64,000 bases of DNA from Bog-950 sp046329515 (GCA_046329515.1 JAXLUM010000001.1:1116001-1180000), one strand, 5' to 3'; positions 1 to 9,947 are shown, counted from the first letter of the stretch. Notes: generated from the letters alone by a model not told the origin. Numbers and translations are program-made.

Positions 1-264
1 TTGGAGTAGACTAGTGCACCGTAGGTTCATGGAAAGTGAACGAGCATGCCCTCAAGAGGGAGTTTTGCAAATTAAACCTACTCATACATAACTAATTCAT
101 AAGAACTTTAGAAGCGAAGTTTTTCGTTAACATAATTGCTAATTATAGAATAAAGCATAAGATGGATATTAAACGGAAAATAAAGATGAGTTCAAGTTAT
201 CTTCTCCAACCTTATTGAAGAAGAGGCAGACTTGCTTTTAACTTGGTGAATTGCCTATGCAAAG

Positions 265-284
265 TTCAGAATTTATTCAGAATT
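265..284 (+). promoter_or_regulatory. Direct-repeat operator upstream of response regulator
   Basis: TTCAGAATT occurs at 265-273 and again at 276-284, an 11-bp period. OmpR/PhoB-family response regulators typically bind direct repeats spaced about one helical turn. It lies 20 bp before the GTG start of the response-regulator pseudogene, so autoregulation is the likely role (inference). The rest of 1-264 shows no gene I can support. Confidence 0.5.
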
Positions 285-303
285 GAAAGCGTAAATTGGT
301 GCT

Positions 304-970
304 GTGAAAATACTAATAATAGAAGACGAGCCCGACTTGGCGCAGAATATAGCCAGACCATATGAACAGCGAGAATTATCGCTGTGAGTTTGCTACTACC
401 TATGCCCAGGCTATAGTAAAGATAGATAGCTATAACTACGACTGTATATTGCTTGACCTGATGCTGCCCGGCGGTAATGGCTTGCAGGTGTTGAACCATT
501 TGAAGGATATAGGCAGGCAAGAGGGTGTTATCATCATCTTTGCCAAAAACTCGACAGAAGGTGCGCGGGCTTGCAGATAGCGTTGACATTGCTTTGCCAG
601 CGCCAATTCGTTTGAACTGCAGCGCGTATACACTCGGTGGTAAGCGCTGCAAGCAATTTGGCAATACCAATATTATAGAGCAGCATGAGTTGCGTGCATA
701 GATACTTTATGAAGAAAGCAAGAGTGAAGGGTATAGACGAACCTAACCAAGAAGGAGTTTGATCTGCTGCTGTTGTTTAGAAATAAGTGGCCGTGTAATA
801 TCGAAGAGTGCATTGGCGGAACACTCAAAGCGCGATAGCCGACATGCTAGATAGTCATGACTTTGAAAGTATACGCACATATCAAGAACCTGAAGAAAAA
901 GTTGAGCGATGCGGGGTGTGGCAATTATTTAAAAACTGTATATGGCACAGGCTATAAATGGGAGGCATGA
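304..970 (+). pseudogene. OmpR-family response regulator, frameshifted
   Basis: A receiver plus winged-helix regulator broken by several frameshifts. The GTG start at 304 gives VKILIIEDEPDLAQNIA and then a stop after 27 codons. The next frame (about 362-580) carries the receiver core with the phospho-acceptor region DCILLDLMLPGGNGL. The C-terminus, in yet another frame, reads HIKNLKKKLSDAGCGNYLKT followed by VYGTGYKWEA, the recognition helix and wing typical of OmpR/PhoB proteins, and stops at 968-970. That stop overlaps the start of the downstream kinase in an ATGA, as in an intact two-component operon. Total span (about 222 codons) matches the normal family length, so the damage is small indels rather than loss of a block. 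Sequencing error is an alternative explanation. Confidence 0.85.
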
Positions 971-2247
971 GCAAGCTACTACATAAACCCTTAAAGCTTT
1001 TTGTGGCTTATGCCTTTGTGGTGTTGCTGTTTAGTATACCTGCCTACTTTGCCGTGGTAGATTACATATGGCAAGATGAACTGGATGAGAATAACCAAGT
1101 AGTACGCCAACGCATTGAACACGGCTTGCAGCATACGGAATTAAGCGATTCATCGCTTGCCAATTTGCTGGATGCCTGGAGCAAGATACAGCCAGGCGTA
1201 ATTATTACTGCAACAGATGCTATAGAGCCTGATAGTGTTTACGATGCGGAAGCCGTAAACCCATACTCGCCTACGCAAGAGGTGAATAGGTACAGGGCGC
1301 TATCTGCCTATATAATTATTAAAGGCAAGCCATACCGCTTGGTAGTACGTACCAATATTGAAGAAAGCAACGAAACCATAATGGCACTGGGTATAGTTAC
1401 GGCGGTGTTTGTGTTGCTATTAGTTATCGGCTTAATAGTGCTCAATACTATAATAGGTAGAAGTATATGGAAGCCTTTCAATAATACATTAGATAAGATA
1501 AAGGCCTTCGACCTGAACAAAGGCGAAGCCATTAAGTTTGACGCTACAGATATTGAGGAGTTTTATGAGTTGAATACTACCTTAAACAAACTGATAACAG
1601 GCAACATAGCTGCTTATAGGCAGCAGAAAGAATTTACAGAGAATGCCTCGCATGAATTGCAAACGCCATTGGCATTGATAAAGACGAAAGTGGATATGCT
1701 ACTGCAAGATAAAACCTTGACACAGGAACAAAGCGAGCAGATAAGCGCCTTGAATGTTCCGCTATCGCGGGTATCGCGAATCAATAAAAACTTATTGTTG
1801 TTAGCTAAGATTGAGAACAATCAATACGCCGATGTGGAGCAGGTAGATTTATCGGCATTAGTGAATGAAAACATAGACTTGTTTGCCGACTACTTTGCCG
1901 AGAAAGATTTGAAGTTGAACATAGATGTAGCAAATGGTATTTCTATAAAAAGTAACAAACACTTGATAGAGATATTGATTACAAACGTATTGGTAAATGC
2001 TATACGTTACACGGGCAGTGGGGGTCAGGTTACTGTGCAGTTAACGGCGAAAGCATTTACCATATCTAATACTGGTAATGCTGCGCTTAACAGCGATATG
2101 CTTTTCAAGCGCTTCAAAACATCTTCTAATAATACACCTAACACAGGTTTAGGCTTAGCTATAGTGCATGAAGTAGCTAAGCGATATGGCTGGAACATAT
2201 CTTACACCTATCAAAATAATATGCACGTTTTTCAGTGGCAGTATTAG
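967..2247 (+). CDS. Sensor histidine kinase (intact)
   Basis: A membrane sensor kinase of a two-component system. I start it at ATG 967, which makes a 4-bp ATGA overlap with the regulator stop; an in-frame ATG at 958 is possible. One membrane segment lies at about residues 9-31, a periplasmic sensor stretch follows to about 135, and a second membrane segment lies near 137-160. The H-box NASHELQTPLALIKTK puts the phosphorylated histidine at residue 229. The N-box NVLVNAIRYT is near 344 and the ATP-lid glycine motif TGLGLAI near 394-400. All catalytic motifs are present and the frame is uninterrupted over about 1.3 kb, in contrast to the genes on either side. With its regulator broken, its phosphorelay output is unclear. 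Confidence 0.9.
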   Translation: MSKLLHKPLKLFVAYAFVVLLFSIPAYFAVVDYIWQDELDENNQVVRQRIEHGLQHTELSDSSLANLLDAWSKIQPGVIITATDAIEPDSVYDAEAVNPYSPTQEVNRYRALSAYIIIKGKPYRLVVRTNIEESNETIMALGIVTAVFVLLLVIGLIVLNTIIGRSIWKPFNNTLDKIKAFDLNKGEAIKFDATDIEEFYELNTTLNKLITGNIAAYRQQKEFTENASHELQTPLALIKTKVDMLLQDKTLTQEQSEQISALNVPLSRVSRINKNLLLLAKIENNQYADVEQVDLSALVNENIDLFADYFAEKDLKLNIDVANGISIKSNKHLIEILITNVLVNAIRYTGSGGQVTVQLTAKAFTISNTGNAALNSDMLFKRFKTSSNNTPNTGLGLAIVHEVAKRYGWNISYTYQNNMHVFQWQY

Positions 2248-2318
2248 TCCTTCAAAGTTTCTACAAAATCGCTCCTCAACTTTGCTTTTTTAAATTTTAA
2301 TAACCAAAAGTAAAAGAC

Positions 2319-2750
2319 ATGAAAAAGTTAATGTTATCAGCCGTAGCTATTGTAGCTATGTGCACCGTATCGCTAGCGCAGGAGCATGGCGAGAAGAAAG
2401 AGAAAGCAGTAAATGTACCTACTGCTGTTACCGCCGCCTTTGCCAAGCAGTTTGGCCCTACTGATGCTGACTGGGAGAAAGAAGGCGCTAACTACGAGGC
2501 TGAGTTTGAACGCAACAAAAAGGAAACGAGCGCTGTGTTTAGCGCCGATGGTAAACTGCTGGAAACAGAGGTAGAAATACCTGTAGCAGAGTTGCCAGCC
2601 GCAGCTATGGAATACATTAAAAAGAACCACGCCGGCGCTACTGTAAAAGAAGCTGCGAAGATAACCGATGCAGCAGGCGTAGTAAGCTACGAGGCAGAAA
2701 TAAAAGGCAAGGATTTAATCTTCGATGCCAAGGGCAATTTCGTGAAATAG
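2319..2750 (+). CDS. PepSY-like periplasmic protein
   Basis: A 143-residue exported protein. Residues 1-20 form a signal peptide (MKKLMLSAVAIVAMCTVSLA, then Q). The mature part contains two similar alpha-beta units, about 32-80 (VPTAVTAAFAKQFG, DADWEKEGANYEAEF) and about 90-143 (LPAAAMEYIKKNHAG, VSYEAEIKGKDLIFDAKGNF). This is the pattern of Bacteroidota PepSY-like (BLIP-fold) proteins. Such proteins often sit next to two-component systems and outer-membrane receptors, as here, but their biochemical role is not established. It lies 71 bp after the kinase and 14 bp before the broken receptor, so it was probably part of that locus. Confidence 0.75.
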   Translation: MKKLMLSAVAIVAMCTVSLAQEHGEKKEKAVNVPTAVTAAFAKQFGPTDADWEKEGANYEAEFERNKKETSAVFSADGKLLETEVEIPVAELPAAAMEYIKKNHAGATVKEAAKITDAAGVVSYEAEIKGKDLIFDAKGNFVK

Positions 2751-2764
2751 TTAAAGTATAATTT

Positions 2765-5147
2765 ATGATGCAAAGGATTGTTGTCGGGCTATGCTTGGTG
2801 CTTGCTGTGAGTGCAGCGCAGGCGCAATATACTTCTATAACCTTAATAGGCTCTGTAAAAGATAAACAGGATAAATCGCCATTGGCGTACGTAAATGTAG
2901 TGCTGAAGAACGAGGCAGACAGCGCGTTTGTAGCAGGTGCCATAAGCGAAGAGGATGGCAGGTTTACCATAACAGGTGTTGCGCCGAACAGATATTTGGT
3001 GCAGCTATCGTATATGGGTTACCAAAGCCAGCAGCTAAGCGTGTTTGTAGGTAGCTTGACTGATGTTATAGAATTGGGCAGTATAGAGATGGCTGCGAAT
3101 TCAGAACAGCTAGGTGAGGTAGAAATAACCGCGCGACAAGATGATGTAAAGGGTGTGGTATGGAAAGAAACAGCTTGCCGTGGACAATAACATAGCGCAA
3201 AGCGGCTCTATATTGCAGGCGCCAGCAAACCTCGCCTGAGTACCGCAAAGAGATAGCGCGCGCAGTTGCGCGGCAACGATAAAGTAGTGGTGCTGATTGA
3301 CGCGCTGCAAACTGCTTTAACGGGCTTCGGCAACCAAGCTAGTCTCGACAACATACCTGCATCGGCAATAGAACGCATAGAGGTAATCAATAACCCTTCG
3401 GCGAAGTATGATGCCAATGGCAATGCAGGCATCATAAACATAATAATGAAGAAGAATAAGCAAGAAGGCCTTAGCGGTAAGGTGGGCATGGCCGTGGGAG
3501 GGTAGCCCGCGGCAAAAGAAGGCGAACCTTCCCGATATACGTCCGCAGCATCGCTTTACGCCTAAGGTGAATCCATCGTTGGCGCTGAACTACAGAAAGA
3601 ATAATTTCAATGCCTTCTTCAAGGCGACTTTATATACAGGCAGGCTTTGTTCAAGAATGAATTCGTAACGCGTACTTATGATAATGGCGATGATAAACAA
3701 CAGATGAAGCGTAATCGCGATACCTATGTGGGCACAGGTAAAGTAGGCTTTGATTGGAACATAACCGAGAATGATGGTGTTCAACTTCAAGCCTTGTTTA
3801 GCAGAAAAGATACTGACCACGGCGACCAACCTTTCTTTGATTCTACGTTTACCGAGCGCCGCAGGCTATGGCAGTTTCTGGAAGATGAGTTGAAGATAAA
3901 TTACTACGACATCGGTTACGTATTTGCACAAGCTTAAGCAGCCGGGGCATACCATTGGCGCTGGTATCAACTAATTCTCTCCATAGAGAAGATGAGAAGT
4001 ATTACTGGACAACATAATGCCGCTATACACTGGCAGAGATGCTCTTAAACTGTTTATTAATATAACGTAATAGATGTTAGCTTGGACTATGGCCGCCTTC
4101 GAAGTATGGCCGCATAGAGCGGGCTTAAAATACAGGTGGCGCGCACACCGTCGATATGCAATTTATCCGGGGCTTAATTCTCCGCTTGATACCAACGCCG
4201 CGGCTGGGCTATATACACCGAGAACATACCTGCCATATACAGCAACTATATTTACGAAAACAAGAAGATAGAAGTGGAGCTTGGCTTGCGCTTGGAGTAT
4301 GTAAACGTGAAAGCAAAGTAGACCCGAACCATAATACCTATAAAAGCGATGGCTACCAGGAGCATGTCATTCCTCAACTTCAGCTCTGCATATATAAGAT
4401 AAATGACAAAGAACAAGCTATCGCTATTCTTTAGCCGCAGGGTAGATAGGCCGAACGAGTTTGATATACGCGTGTTCCCTGGCATGATGATGCGGAGATC
4501 GTAAAGGTGGGCAATCTGGGCCTGTACCCGCAATATACTTATAGCTTAGAGTTAGGCTATAAAACGAACTGGAAGTCGGGCTACTACAGTGCTGCATTCC
4601 ATAAGCTAGGCGATGTAGTAATGCTGACGCGTATACGCACCATAGTGCCGGGCAGCATAATAGTATATTCCGTAAATGCAGAATGCTGGCAGACGTTATA
4701 ACACAGGCTTGGAGGTAATGCTGTCGCAAGACATAACGAAGTACTTTACTTTCAACCTGAACATGACGGGTTATCACAACCGCATCAACCAATTCAGTGT
4801 TACCAATCAATACCCTACGCTAACCGACACCGCACCTATGGAGCAGATAATATCGGGCAACGTAAAGCTGAATACATTTTTCACCTACCTCTTAAGTTTG
4901 AGATGGCAACTATCAGGTGCCTACTATGCGCCCGACTTAATACCACAGGTGTATGTGGCCAGCGTTTCTCGTCGACCTGGCCTGAAGAAGACCATACAGA
5001 AGGGTAAAGGAGAACTGTTTCTAAATGCTACCGGACTTGGCTAATACCATGGCAGTGATAAAAGAAGAACTGCGAGGCAATGGTTTTAACTATCTTGGTT
5101 ACGACTATTACGAAACGCAGGTAATACGATTTTGGCTGCCATTATAA
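2765..5147 (+). pseudogene. TonB-dependent-receptor-like outer membrane protein, multiply frameshifted
   Basis: An outer-membrane beta-barrel protein with a carboxypeptidase-regulatory-like domain, shattered by at least six frameshifts. The first fragment (2765-3190) has a signal peptide ending ...AVSAAQAQ and the regulatory domain (SPLAYVNVVLKNEADSAF, ITGVAPNRYLVQLSYMGYQS). Around 3266-3505 comes the plug domain (LRGNDKVVVLIDALQTALTG, IPASAIERIEVINNPSAKYD). Barrel fragments follow in different frames at 3647-3937, about 4074-4500 and 4507-5044, and the C-terminal strand is near 5101-5147. The overall span is about 790 codons, normal for this family, so decay is by small indels. Ligand unknown; neighbours suggest it was tied to the kinase/PepSY locus. 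Confidence 0.85.
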
Positions 5148-5154
5148 ATTCTAA

Positions 5155-5560
5155 ATGTATGTAGGATATATACATTGCTATCGCCGCTGTTTGCTTCGCT
5201 ACGGCCATATTTGCCAAGCTGGACATAGCAGGTAGATAGCAACTATGCTACTGCCATGCGTACAGTTATACTGTTTGTAGCATGGGCTTTGAAGTTATTG
5301 GCAGGAAGCTAAAGCGGCTTGCAAACACTCAGCAAGCAGAATCTCACTCTCCTTGTCATATCAGACATGGCAACCAGCTTGATTGATATTCCACTTTGAG
5401 GCCCTGTAAATAGGTAATGTATCGCAAGTCGCCTCGTAGATAAGCTAAGCGTAGCGCTTACCATTCTACTGACAGCCCTATTCCTGGTGAGGCTCAAACT
5501 ATTAAAACAGCGAGGTGCAGTAATTATAATATGGATACGATAGCGTTGGTTTATAATTGA
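5155..5560 (+). pseudogene. EamA-family transporter (single domain), broken
   Basis: A decayed small multidrug/metabolite transporter of the EamA (DMT) superfamily, readable only by changing frame repeatedly. Fragments in order: IYIAIAAVCFATAIFAKLDI from about 5168, a stretch like DSNYATAMRTVILFVAWA, then LQTLSKQNLTLLVISDMAT near 5320-5375, GNVSQVA near 5415, and DKLSVALTILLTALFL near 5440-5490. These match the characteristic blocks of the roughly 140-residue single-EamA proteins, in the right order and spacing. No intact reading frame exists. It follows the receptor pseudogene by 8 bp, so the decay extends through consecutive genes. Confidence 0.7.
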
Positions 5561-5878
5561 AAGAAACTTTTAATTGCCCAATCTGTTTTAGGGGCGGAGG
5601 CCACGCAAAGAGGTGTCTGTGTATTGCCCTTTTAGAATGCATTTGTGCCATTAAAAATAGGTTCTGACATGAAATGTATGGACCATTAGGGGGCTTTATT
5701 TAGGATGAAATATATCCCAAATCATTTGCTTGATGGTTCCATTTTCCAATTTTAAACCTAATGGCTTTGATATATCCTGTCCCTCCGATAAGTGCAAGAG
5801 GTATTGTAAATTATACCCAATAAAAATAAGACTGGTATTAACCCCGATGCTTTGATACGGAAGTTTGTTTTTTAAAAT

Positions 5879-6231
5879 TTATTGTTTCCTCAAGAAAGAT
5901 TCTTTTTTGTTTTCTGCGCTTTCTATCGAATTAGCGGGACTTTTTCAATTTGGTTCAACCCCAAAACAAACCGCTAATGGATCAAATGGGTCCGCTTCAT
6001 AAATACTCCTCACCCTCATATGCTTTGTAAAGAAATCTTGGTGTTGCCTAATCTATATTTAACGGCGCGTGCCAAATTGATTAACAAATTAACTTCTTCA
6101 AGATCTGTAAAATGAAAATAGTATGCATCAACAGCGTTTTGTATGCTCGTTTCTTCTTGTTTGTAAATTTCACGTCTGGCGTTGCCAGATTTGGTTTGAA
6201 TCTCCTTAAGATATTTAACCTTAATCTTGTA
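5879..6231 (-). pseudogene. Unrecognised coding remnant
   Basis: On the minus strand an open stretch from 6231 to 6016 has protein-like composition (KEIQTKSGNARREIYKQEET, HFTDLEEVNLLINLARAVKY) but no ATG and ends at a TGA. Beyond it, in shifted frames, FDPLAVCFGVEPN and then KSPANSIESAENKKESF continue to a TAA at 5879-5881. This looks like the C-terminal part of one gene interrupted by stops and a frameshift. I do not recognise the family. The surrounding 5561-6347 contains nothing else I can support. Confidence 0.4.
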
Positions 6232-6347
6232 TCATTGAAACAAAAATGGTTAAAGAACAAGGGGTCAAGATGCGTAAGAAGTATTGGGAAAATTCTTTTT
6301 TTCATCCGTTTCATTTCATCAATGAACGTTGAAAAAAACGCTGAAAT

Positions 6348-6428
6348 TGACCAATTAATTTCACCTGAAAGTGACCACCCATTTTCACACCAAATTGACC
6401 ACCCTTTTTTACTGCAAACTGACCACCC
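6348..6428 (+). repeat. Four TGACCA terminal repeats at exact 24-bp spacing
   Basis: TGACCA begins at 6348, 6372, 6396 and 6420, exactly 24 bp apart; the last three extend to TGACCACCC. IS21-family elements carry multiple transposase-binding repeats at their ends, and these lie upstream of istA as expected. The outermost copy (TGACCAATT) is the most diverged. Confidence 0.8.
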
Positions 6429-6502
6429 CTTAGCAGGTCGTTGAACAGGTTGTTTTGGCAACCATAAATGCCCAACGTTGGAAGTTTAACCAACGAGCAA
6501 TT

Positions 6503-8041
6503 ATGGCCAACAAAACGATCAACATGAGCAAAGTAAGACAGATTTTAAAGCACTTTACCCAAGGGCAAAGCAAGAAACAAATCAGCCTGATGACCGGTGC
6601 CTCGCGCAATACGGCCGCATTCAAGAAATCGTTCGCGAGCAACTGACTTTTGAAGCGGTTAACGCCATGACAGACTATGAATTGAATGTGCTGTTTGGCG
6701 CGGTAGAGGAGATAAGGCTGGATAACCGCTATGCCGACCTCATCAAGCTGCTACCAGATGTAGAAAAGCAAATGAAGCGTAAGGGCATGACCCGCAAAAG
6801 GCGTGGAGCAATATGTGATACAATATACTCCGGACGGCTATCAAATAACCGCGTTCTACAATCATTACAGGCGCTATATGCGCAGTTCCAACCCGGTAAT
6901 GCATATGGAGCATAAGGCCGGAGATAAGATGTTTATTGACTACGCCGGCGATAAACTGCATATCGTTGACAAGGACACCGGAGAGATACAGGCGCAGAAC
7001 TATTTGCAGCTATACTTGGATGCAGCCAGCTAACCTATGCCGAAGCCCTTTACAGCCAGAAGAAAGAAGACCTGATTAAAGGCACCGAAAATGCCATCCA
7101 TTATTTTGGCGGAGTCCCGGCAGCCATTGTGCCGGATAATCTTCGCTCTGCCGTTACCAAGAGCAGCAAATACGAGCCGGTAATCAATGAAACCTTTGCC
7201 GACTTTGCCGAGCATTACGGCACTACCGTCATCCCGGCCAGAACCTACAGGCCCAAGGATAAATCGCTGGTAGAAGGCATCATCAAAATCATCTACGTAC
7301 GGATGTATGCCGTGCTTAAATCCAGAACCTATTATAGTCTGGAAGAGTTAAACAGGGATATTGCTATTGAACTGGAAAAACTCAACCATGCTCACTTTAA
7401 AGGCCGGGACTATAGCCGTCGTCAACAGTTCGAAGAAGTAGAGAAAGCAGCCCTGCAGCCTTTACCGGCCTACCGGTATGAGCTAAAGCAGCAGGCTATG
7501 GCTACCGTGAAGAACGGCCATGTTTGTCTCGGAAACGATAAACACTATTACAGTGTTCTTACCGCTTTATCGGTAGAAAGGTCAAGATACTTTACAGCTC
7601 TGCTCAGGTAGAAGTCTTTTACCATTATGAACGCGTATTGCCCTGCATAACCGGGACCAGCGTAAATACCAATACACTACCATACAGGAACACTTAGCTT
7701 CATCCCACCGCTTTGTATCAGACTGGACACCGGAGAAGTTTATTGACCAGGGTAAGGCTATACACCAGCAAGTAGCTGAGTATCTGGCCAAGGCATTGGA
7801 AACAAAAATGCATCCTGAGCAAGCTCGGTAAATCCTGTTCCGGTATTCTGAACTTGCCCGCAAGGTAGGCAACCAAAGGCTGGTAAACGCATGTAAACGG
7901 GCTATGCTGTTCGGCGTTTACAACTACCCCATCATCCTGCAAATACTGGAAAAGAACCTGGACCACTTCAGTGAAGAAGAGTCGCCTCCGGCACCTATGC
8001 CCCAGCACAGCAATATACGGGGCAGCGAATACTACCGGTAG
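6503..8041 (+). pseudogene. istA: IstA transposase (DDE), frameshifted
   Basis: The transposase of the IS21 element, broken by several frameshifts. The N-terminal helix-turn-helix (NMSKVRQILKHFTQGQSKKQ, ISLMTGASRNT) starts at ATG 6503. The DDE catalytic triad is still visible across frames: Asp in FIDYAGD near 6940, Asp in IVPDNLRSAV near 7130, and Glu in KDKSLVEGII near 7270. The longest uninterrupted piece is 7129-7611. The C-terminal part (VGNQRLVNACKRAMLFGVYN) ends at TAG 8039-8041. Total span is normal (about 512 codons). Not expected to be active in cis. Confidence 0.85.
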
Positions 8042-8073
8042 TCAACTAATTATTAACCATAAAACCATCCAAA

Positions 8074-8474
8074 ATGAACACAGATGTTTTAGAAAAAATG
8101 CGGAAGATGCGCCTGTTAGGCATGCACCGCGCCTTTAAAACCAGCATTGAAAACGGTAAGACAGAAAAACTGACAGCCGATGAAATGACCACCTTCCTGA
8201 TTGACAGCGAATGGGACGACCGGCACAACCGCTCTATTGAACGGGGAATGAGGAACGCCCGCTTCCGCTACAAATCAACCATTGAGCAGATAGATTACAC
8301 CGGTGACAGAGGTATTGACAAGAACCAGATACACCGCTTTGCCGACGGTAGCTTTATCACTAAAAAGGAGACCTTATTACCGGCAGCACTGGTACCGGTA
8401 AAAGCTTCCTGGCTTCAGCTATCGGCCACCAGCGGTTCCTGCTGGGCTACAAGATACTTTACACCAATGCTCCA
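8074..8474 (+). pseudogene. istB: IstB ATPase helper, frameshifted and truncated
   Basis: The AAA+ partner of the IS21 transposase. It starts 32 bp after istA with MNTDVLEKMRKMRLLGMHRA and reads well to about 8370 (KNQIHRFADGSFITKKE). A frameshift follows; the correct frame continues as ITGSTGTGKSFLASAIGHQ, containing the Walker A motif, then FLLGYKILYTNA up to about 8474. A full IstB is about 245 residues; here only about the first 130 remain and the Walker B region is missing. The IS21 similarity stops at the junction with a minus-strand gene fragment. Confidence 0.85.
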
Positions 8475-8608
8475 GAAGCCCCCTGAATAAAAACGGGGGC
8501 ACCGGAAGTAGTAATTGAAGTAGTGATAGTGCCTGTAGTAGCAAAGACAAGTATGCTGCTAAGTGAAAACAAACAGGCGGAAGCGATTTTATAAAACAGA
8601 TTTTTCAT
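8475..8608 (-). pseudogene. 5' fragment of a secreted-protein gene, cut by the IS junction
   Basis: Reading the minus strand from ATG 8608 gives MKNLFYKIASACLFSLSSIL then VFATTGTITTSITTSGAPVF, a clear signal peptide and a short Thr/Ser-rich mature start. The frame then meets the truncated istB at about 8475. It starts 23 bp after the stop of the collagen-like gene, so it was the second gene of that operon. What remains is about 44 codons. The product is unrecognised; only export is supported. Confidence 0.6.
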
Positions 8609-8631
8609 AATGGTGTTTTGGGGTGAAGGGG

Positions 8632-9897
8632 TTAATTGATTTTTTGGATAAACAGGCTGGCGTATATCTCGTCTTCGCCAGAGTTGGCGGGATTGCCTGC
8701 TGAATAATTGGAAGTACCCGCCGGGAATACGGAATAATCTAAAAACTGCTGGAGAACTACCGTGGTAAGAGTGGTTACGGTAAACGTACCTTCCAAAGTT
8801 TGTGTATAAGGTTCGGTAAGCACGGCACCGTTGAGATTTTGCCGGTAGGCGCTTAGCTTGTTTCCTTTGCCTAGCACAAGGGTAGTGTTGGTGCTTGTAT
8901 TGTGTAGGCGTAGGTTACTCGTTGCATTTAAAATAGCATAGCTATAGGTAGTATTGTAAGGCACATTGAAAGCCCAGCCGCTTGTTGCATGGACGTAATA
9001 AGTGCCGGGTTGCAGGGTAATTGTATTACCAGTGCGCGTAATGGCCGAACCGTTTAAGGATTCGTTGTTGTTTAGCTGGCGGGTAGACCATGTAGAATCA
9101 GCTATGGTTGTAATGGAGCTAATACCCGATGGCAGTCTTTCCGTAAAAACAGCATAATCAGCCCAGGCATTACCTGTTACTCCGGTTGCTCCTGTCGGCC
9201 CCGTTACACCATCAGCACCCGTCGGGCCGGTGATTCCATTTAATCCCGTAGCTCCGGTTGGTCCGGTATTGCCGGTTAAGCCAGTAGCACCAGTTACACC
9301 GGTCGCTCCGCCACCACTTCCCGTTGCTCCTGTGGCACCAGTCGGCCCAGTAGCACCGCCACCAGCCCCTGTTGGACCGGTTACTCCGATGTTACCTGTG
9401 GCTCCTGTCGGGCCTGTGTTTCCGGTAATACCAGTTGTGCCCGTTGCTCCCGTAGGGCCAGTATGCCCGCTACCACCGCCGGAACCTGAACTCTTTGCAT
9501 ATAGTGCGTAAGGAACACTAAAGAGTTGTTGCGCACCCATATCAGCAAAACTGTTACCGCCTGTAACATCCAACTCAATTTGCAGATAGTAGTTACCCAG
9601 TGCCCAGTTAATCAGGCTGAAGTTACCGGCGACTATAGTACCGTTGCCGATAGCAAATGCTGATAGTCCGAATTCGTTAGTAGTATCAAGGTGGGTTTCC
9701 TGATAGACTATGTTACCGGAAATACTTCCCTGGCGGATAGTCGTTCTGAAATTTACAGCTTGGTTGGCAACTATCTGCCCGCTTGCATTGCGCACTACTG
9801 CCTGGTAGTTGAAGGCTTGTGGGATTTGTGCGGATAGTCGGGTGATAAATAAAAGGCAGGCTATGCTTAGCCAAAGGGGTAAAAGGTTCTTTTTCAT
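8632..9897 (-). CDS. Secreted collagen-like (Gly-X-Thr repeat) protein
   Basis: A 421-residue exported protein. I start at ATG 9897, because the signal peptide MKKNLLPLWLSIACLLFITR (ending ...LSAQ) begins there, although the frame is open further upstream. Residues about 22-145 form a conserved N-terminal domain (IPQAFNYQAVVRNASGQIVA) seen in Bacteroidota surface proteins. A collagen-like region of G-P-T, G-A-T and G-V-T triplets spans roughly residues 150-235, interrupted by GGG spacers. The C-terminal domain (about 240-421) is rich in beta-strand-like Thr/Asn segments and resembles trimeric C1q/TNF-like heads of such proteins (inference). No T9SS tail is evident. The repeat DNA is highly self-similar and prone to slippage. 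Confidence 0.8.
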   Translation of the reverse strand: MKKNLLPLWLSIACLLFITRLSAQIPQAFNYQAVVRNASGQIVANQAVNFRTTIRQGSISGNIVYQETHLDTTNEFGLSAFAIGNGTIVAGNFSLINWALGNYYLQIELDVTGGNSFADMGAQQLFSVPYALYAKSSGSGGGSGHTGPTGATGTTGITGNTGPTGATGNIGVTGPTGAGGGATGPTGATGATGSGGGATGVTGATGLTGNTGPTGATGLNGITGPTGADGVTGPTGATGVTGNAWADYAVFTERLPSGISSITTIADSTWSTRQLNNNESLNGSAITRTGNTITLQPGTYYVHATSGWAFNVPYNTTYSYAILNATSNLRLHNTSTNTTLVLGKGNKLSAYRQNLNGAVLTEPYTQTLEGTFTVTTLTTVVLQQFLDYSVFPAGTSNYSAGNPANSGEDEIYASLFIQKIN

Positions 9898-9947
9898 AAA
9901 GGTGGTTTTATACCACAGAAAAAGAGAAGGGTGCCTGAACTCACTAT

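Larger units (their letters stand above)
6348..8474 (+). mobile_element. IS21-family insertion sequence remnant
   Basis: An IS21-type element with four phased terminal repeats on the left (6348-6428), a decayed istA and a truncated istB in the usual order and orientation. The right terminal repeats are absent: istB stops matching at about 8474, where a minus-strand secreted-protein gene fragment begins. The element has therefore lost its right end, together with about half of istB and part of the flanking gene, probably by an adjacent deletion. The left boundary is approximate, because I cannot see a target duplication. Confidence 0.8.

Noticed and set aside
8476..8501. A GCCCCC/GGGGGC hairpin at the IS junction
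   Set aside because: It lies at the fusion point, inside the secreted-gene fragment, and has no following T-tract, so it is probably accidental rather than a terminator.
9230..9511. A plus-strand open frame rich in Pro and Val
   Set aside because: It is the antisense shadow of the collagen-like repeats; Gly-X-Thr codons produce a long open frame in reverse.
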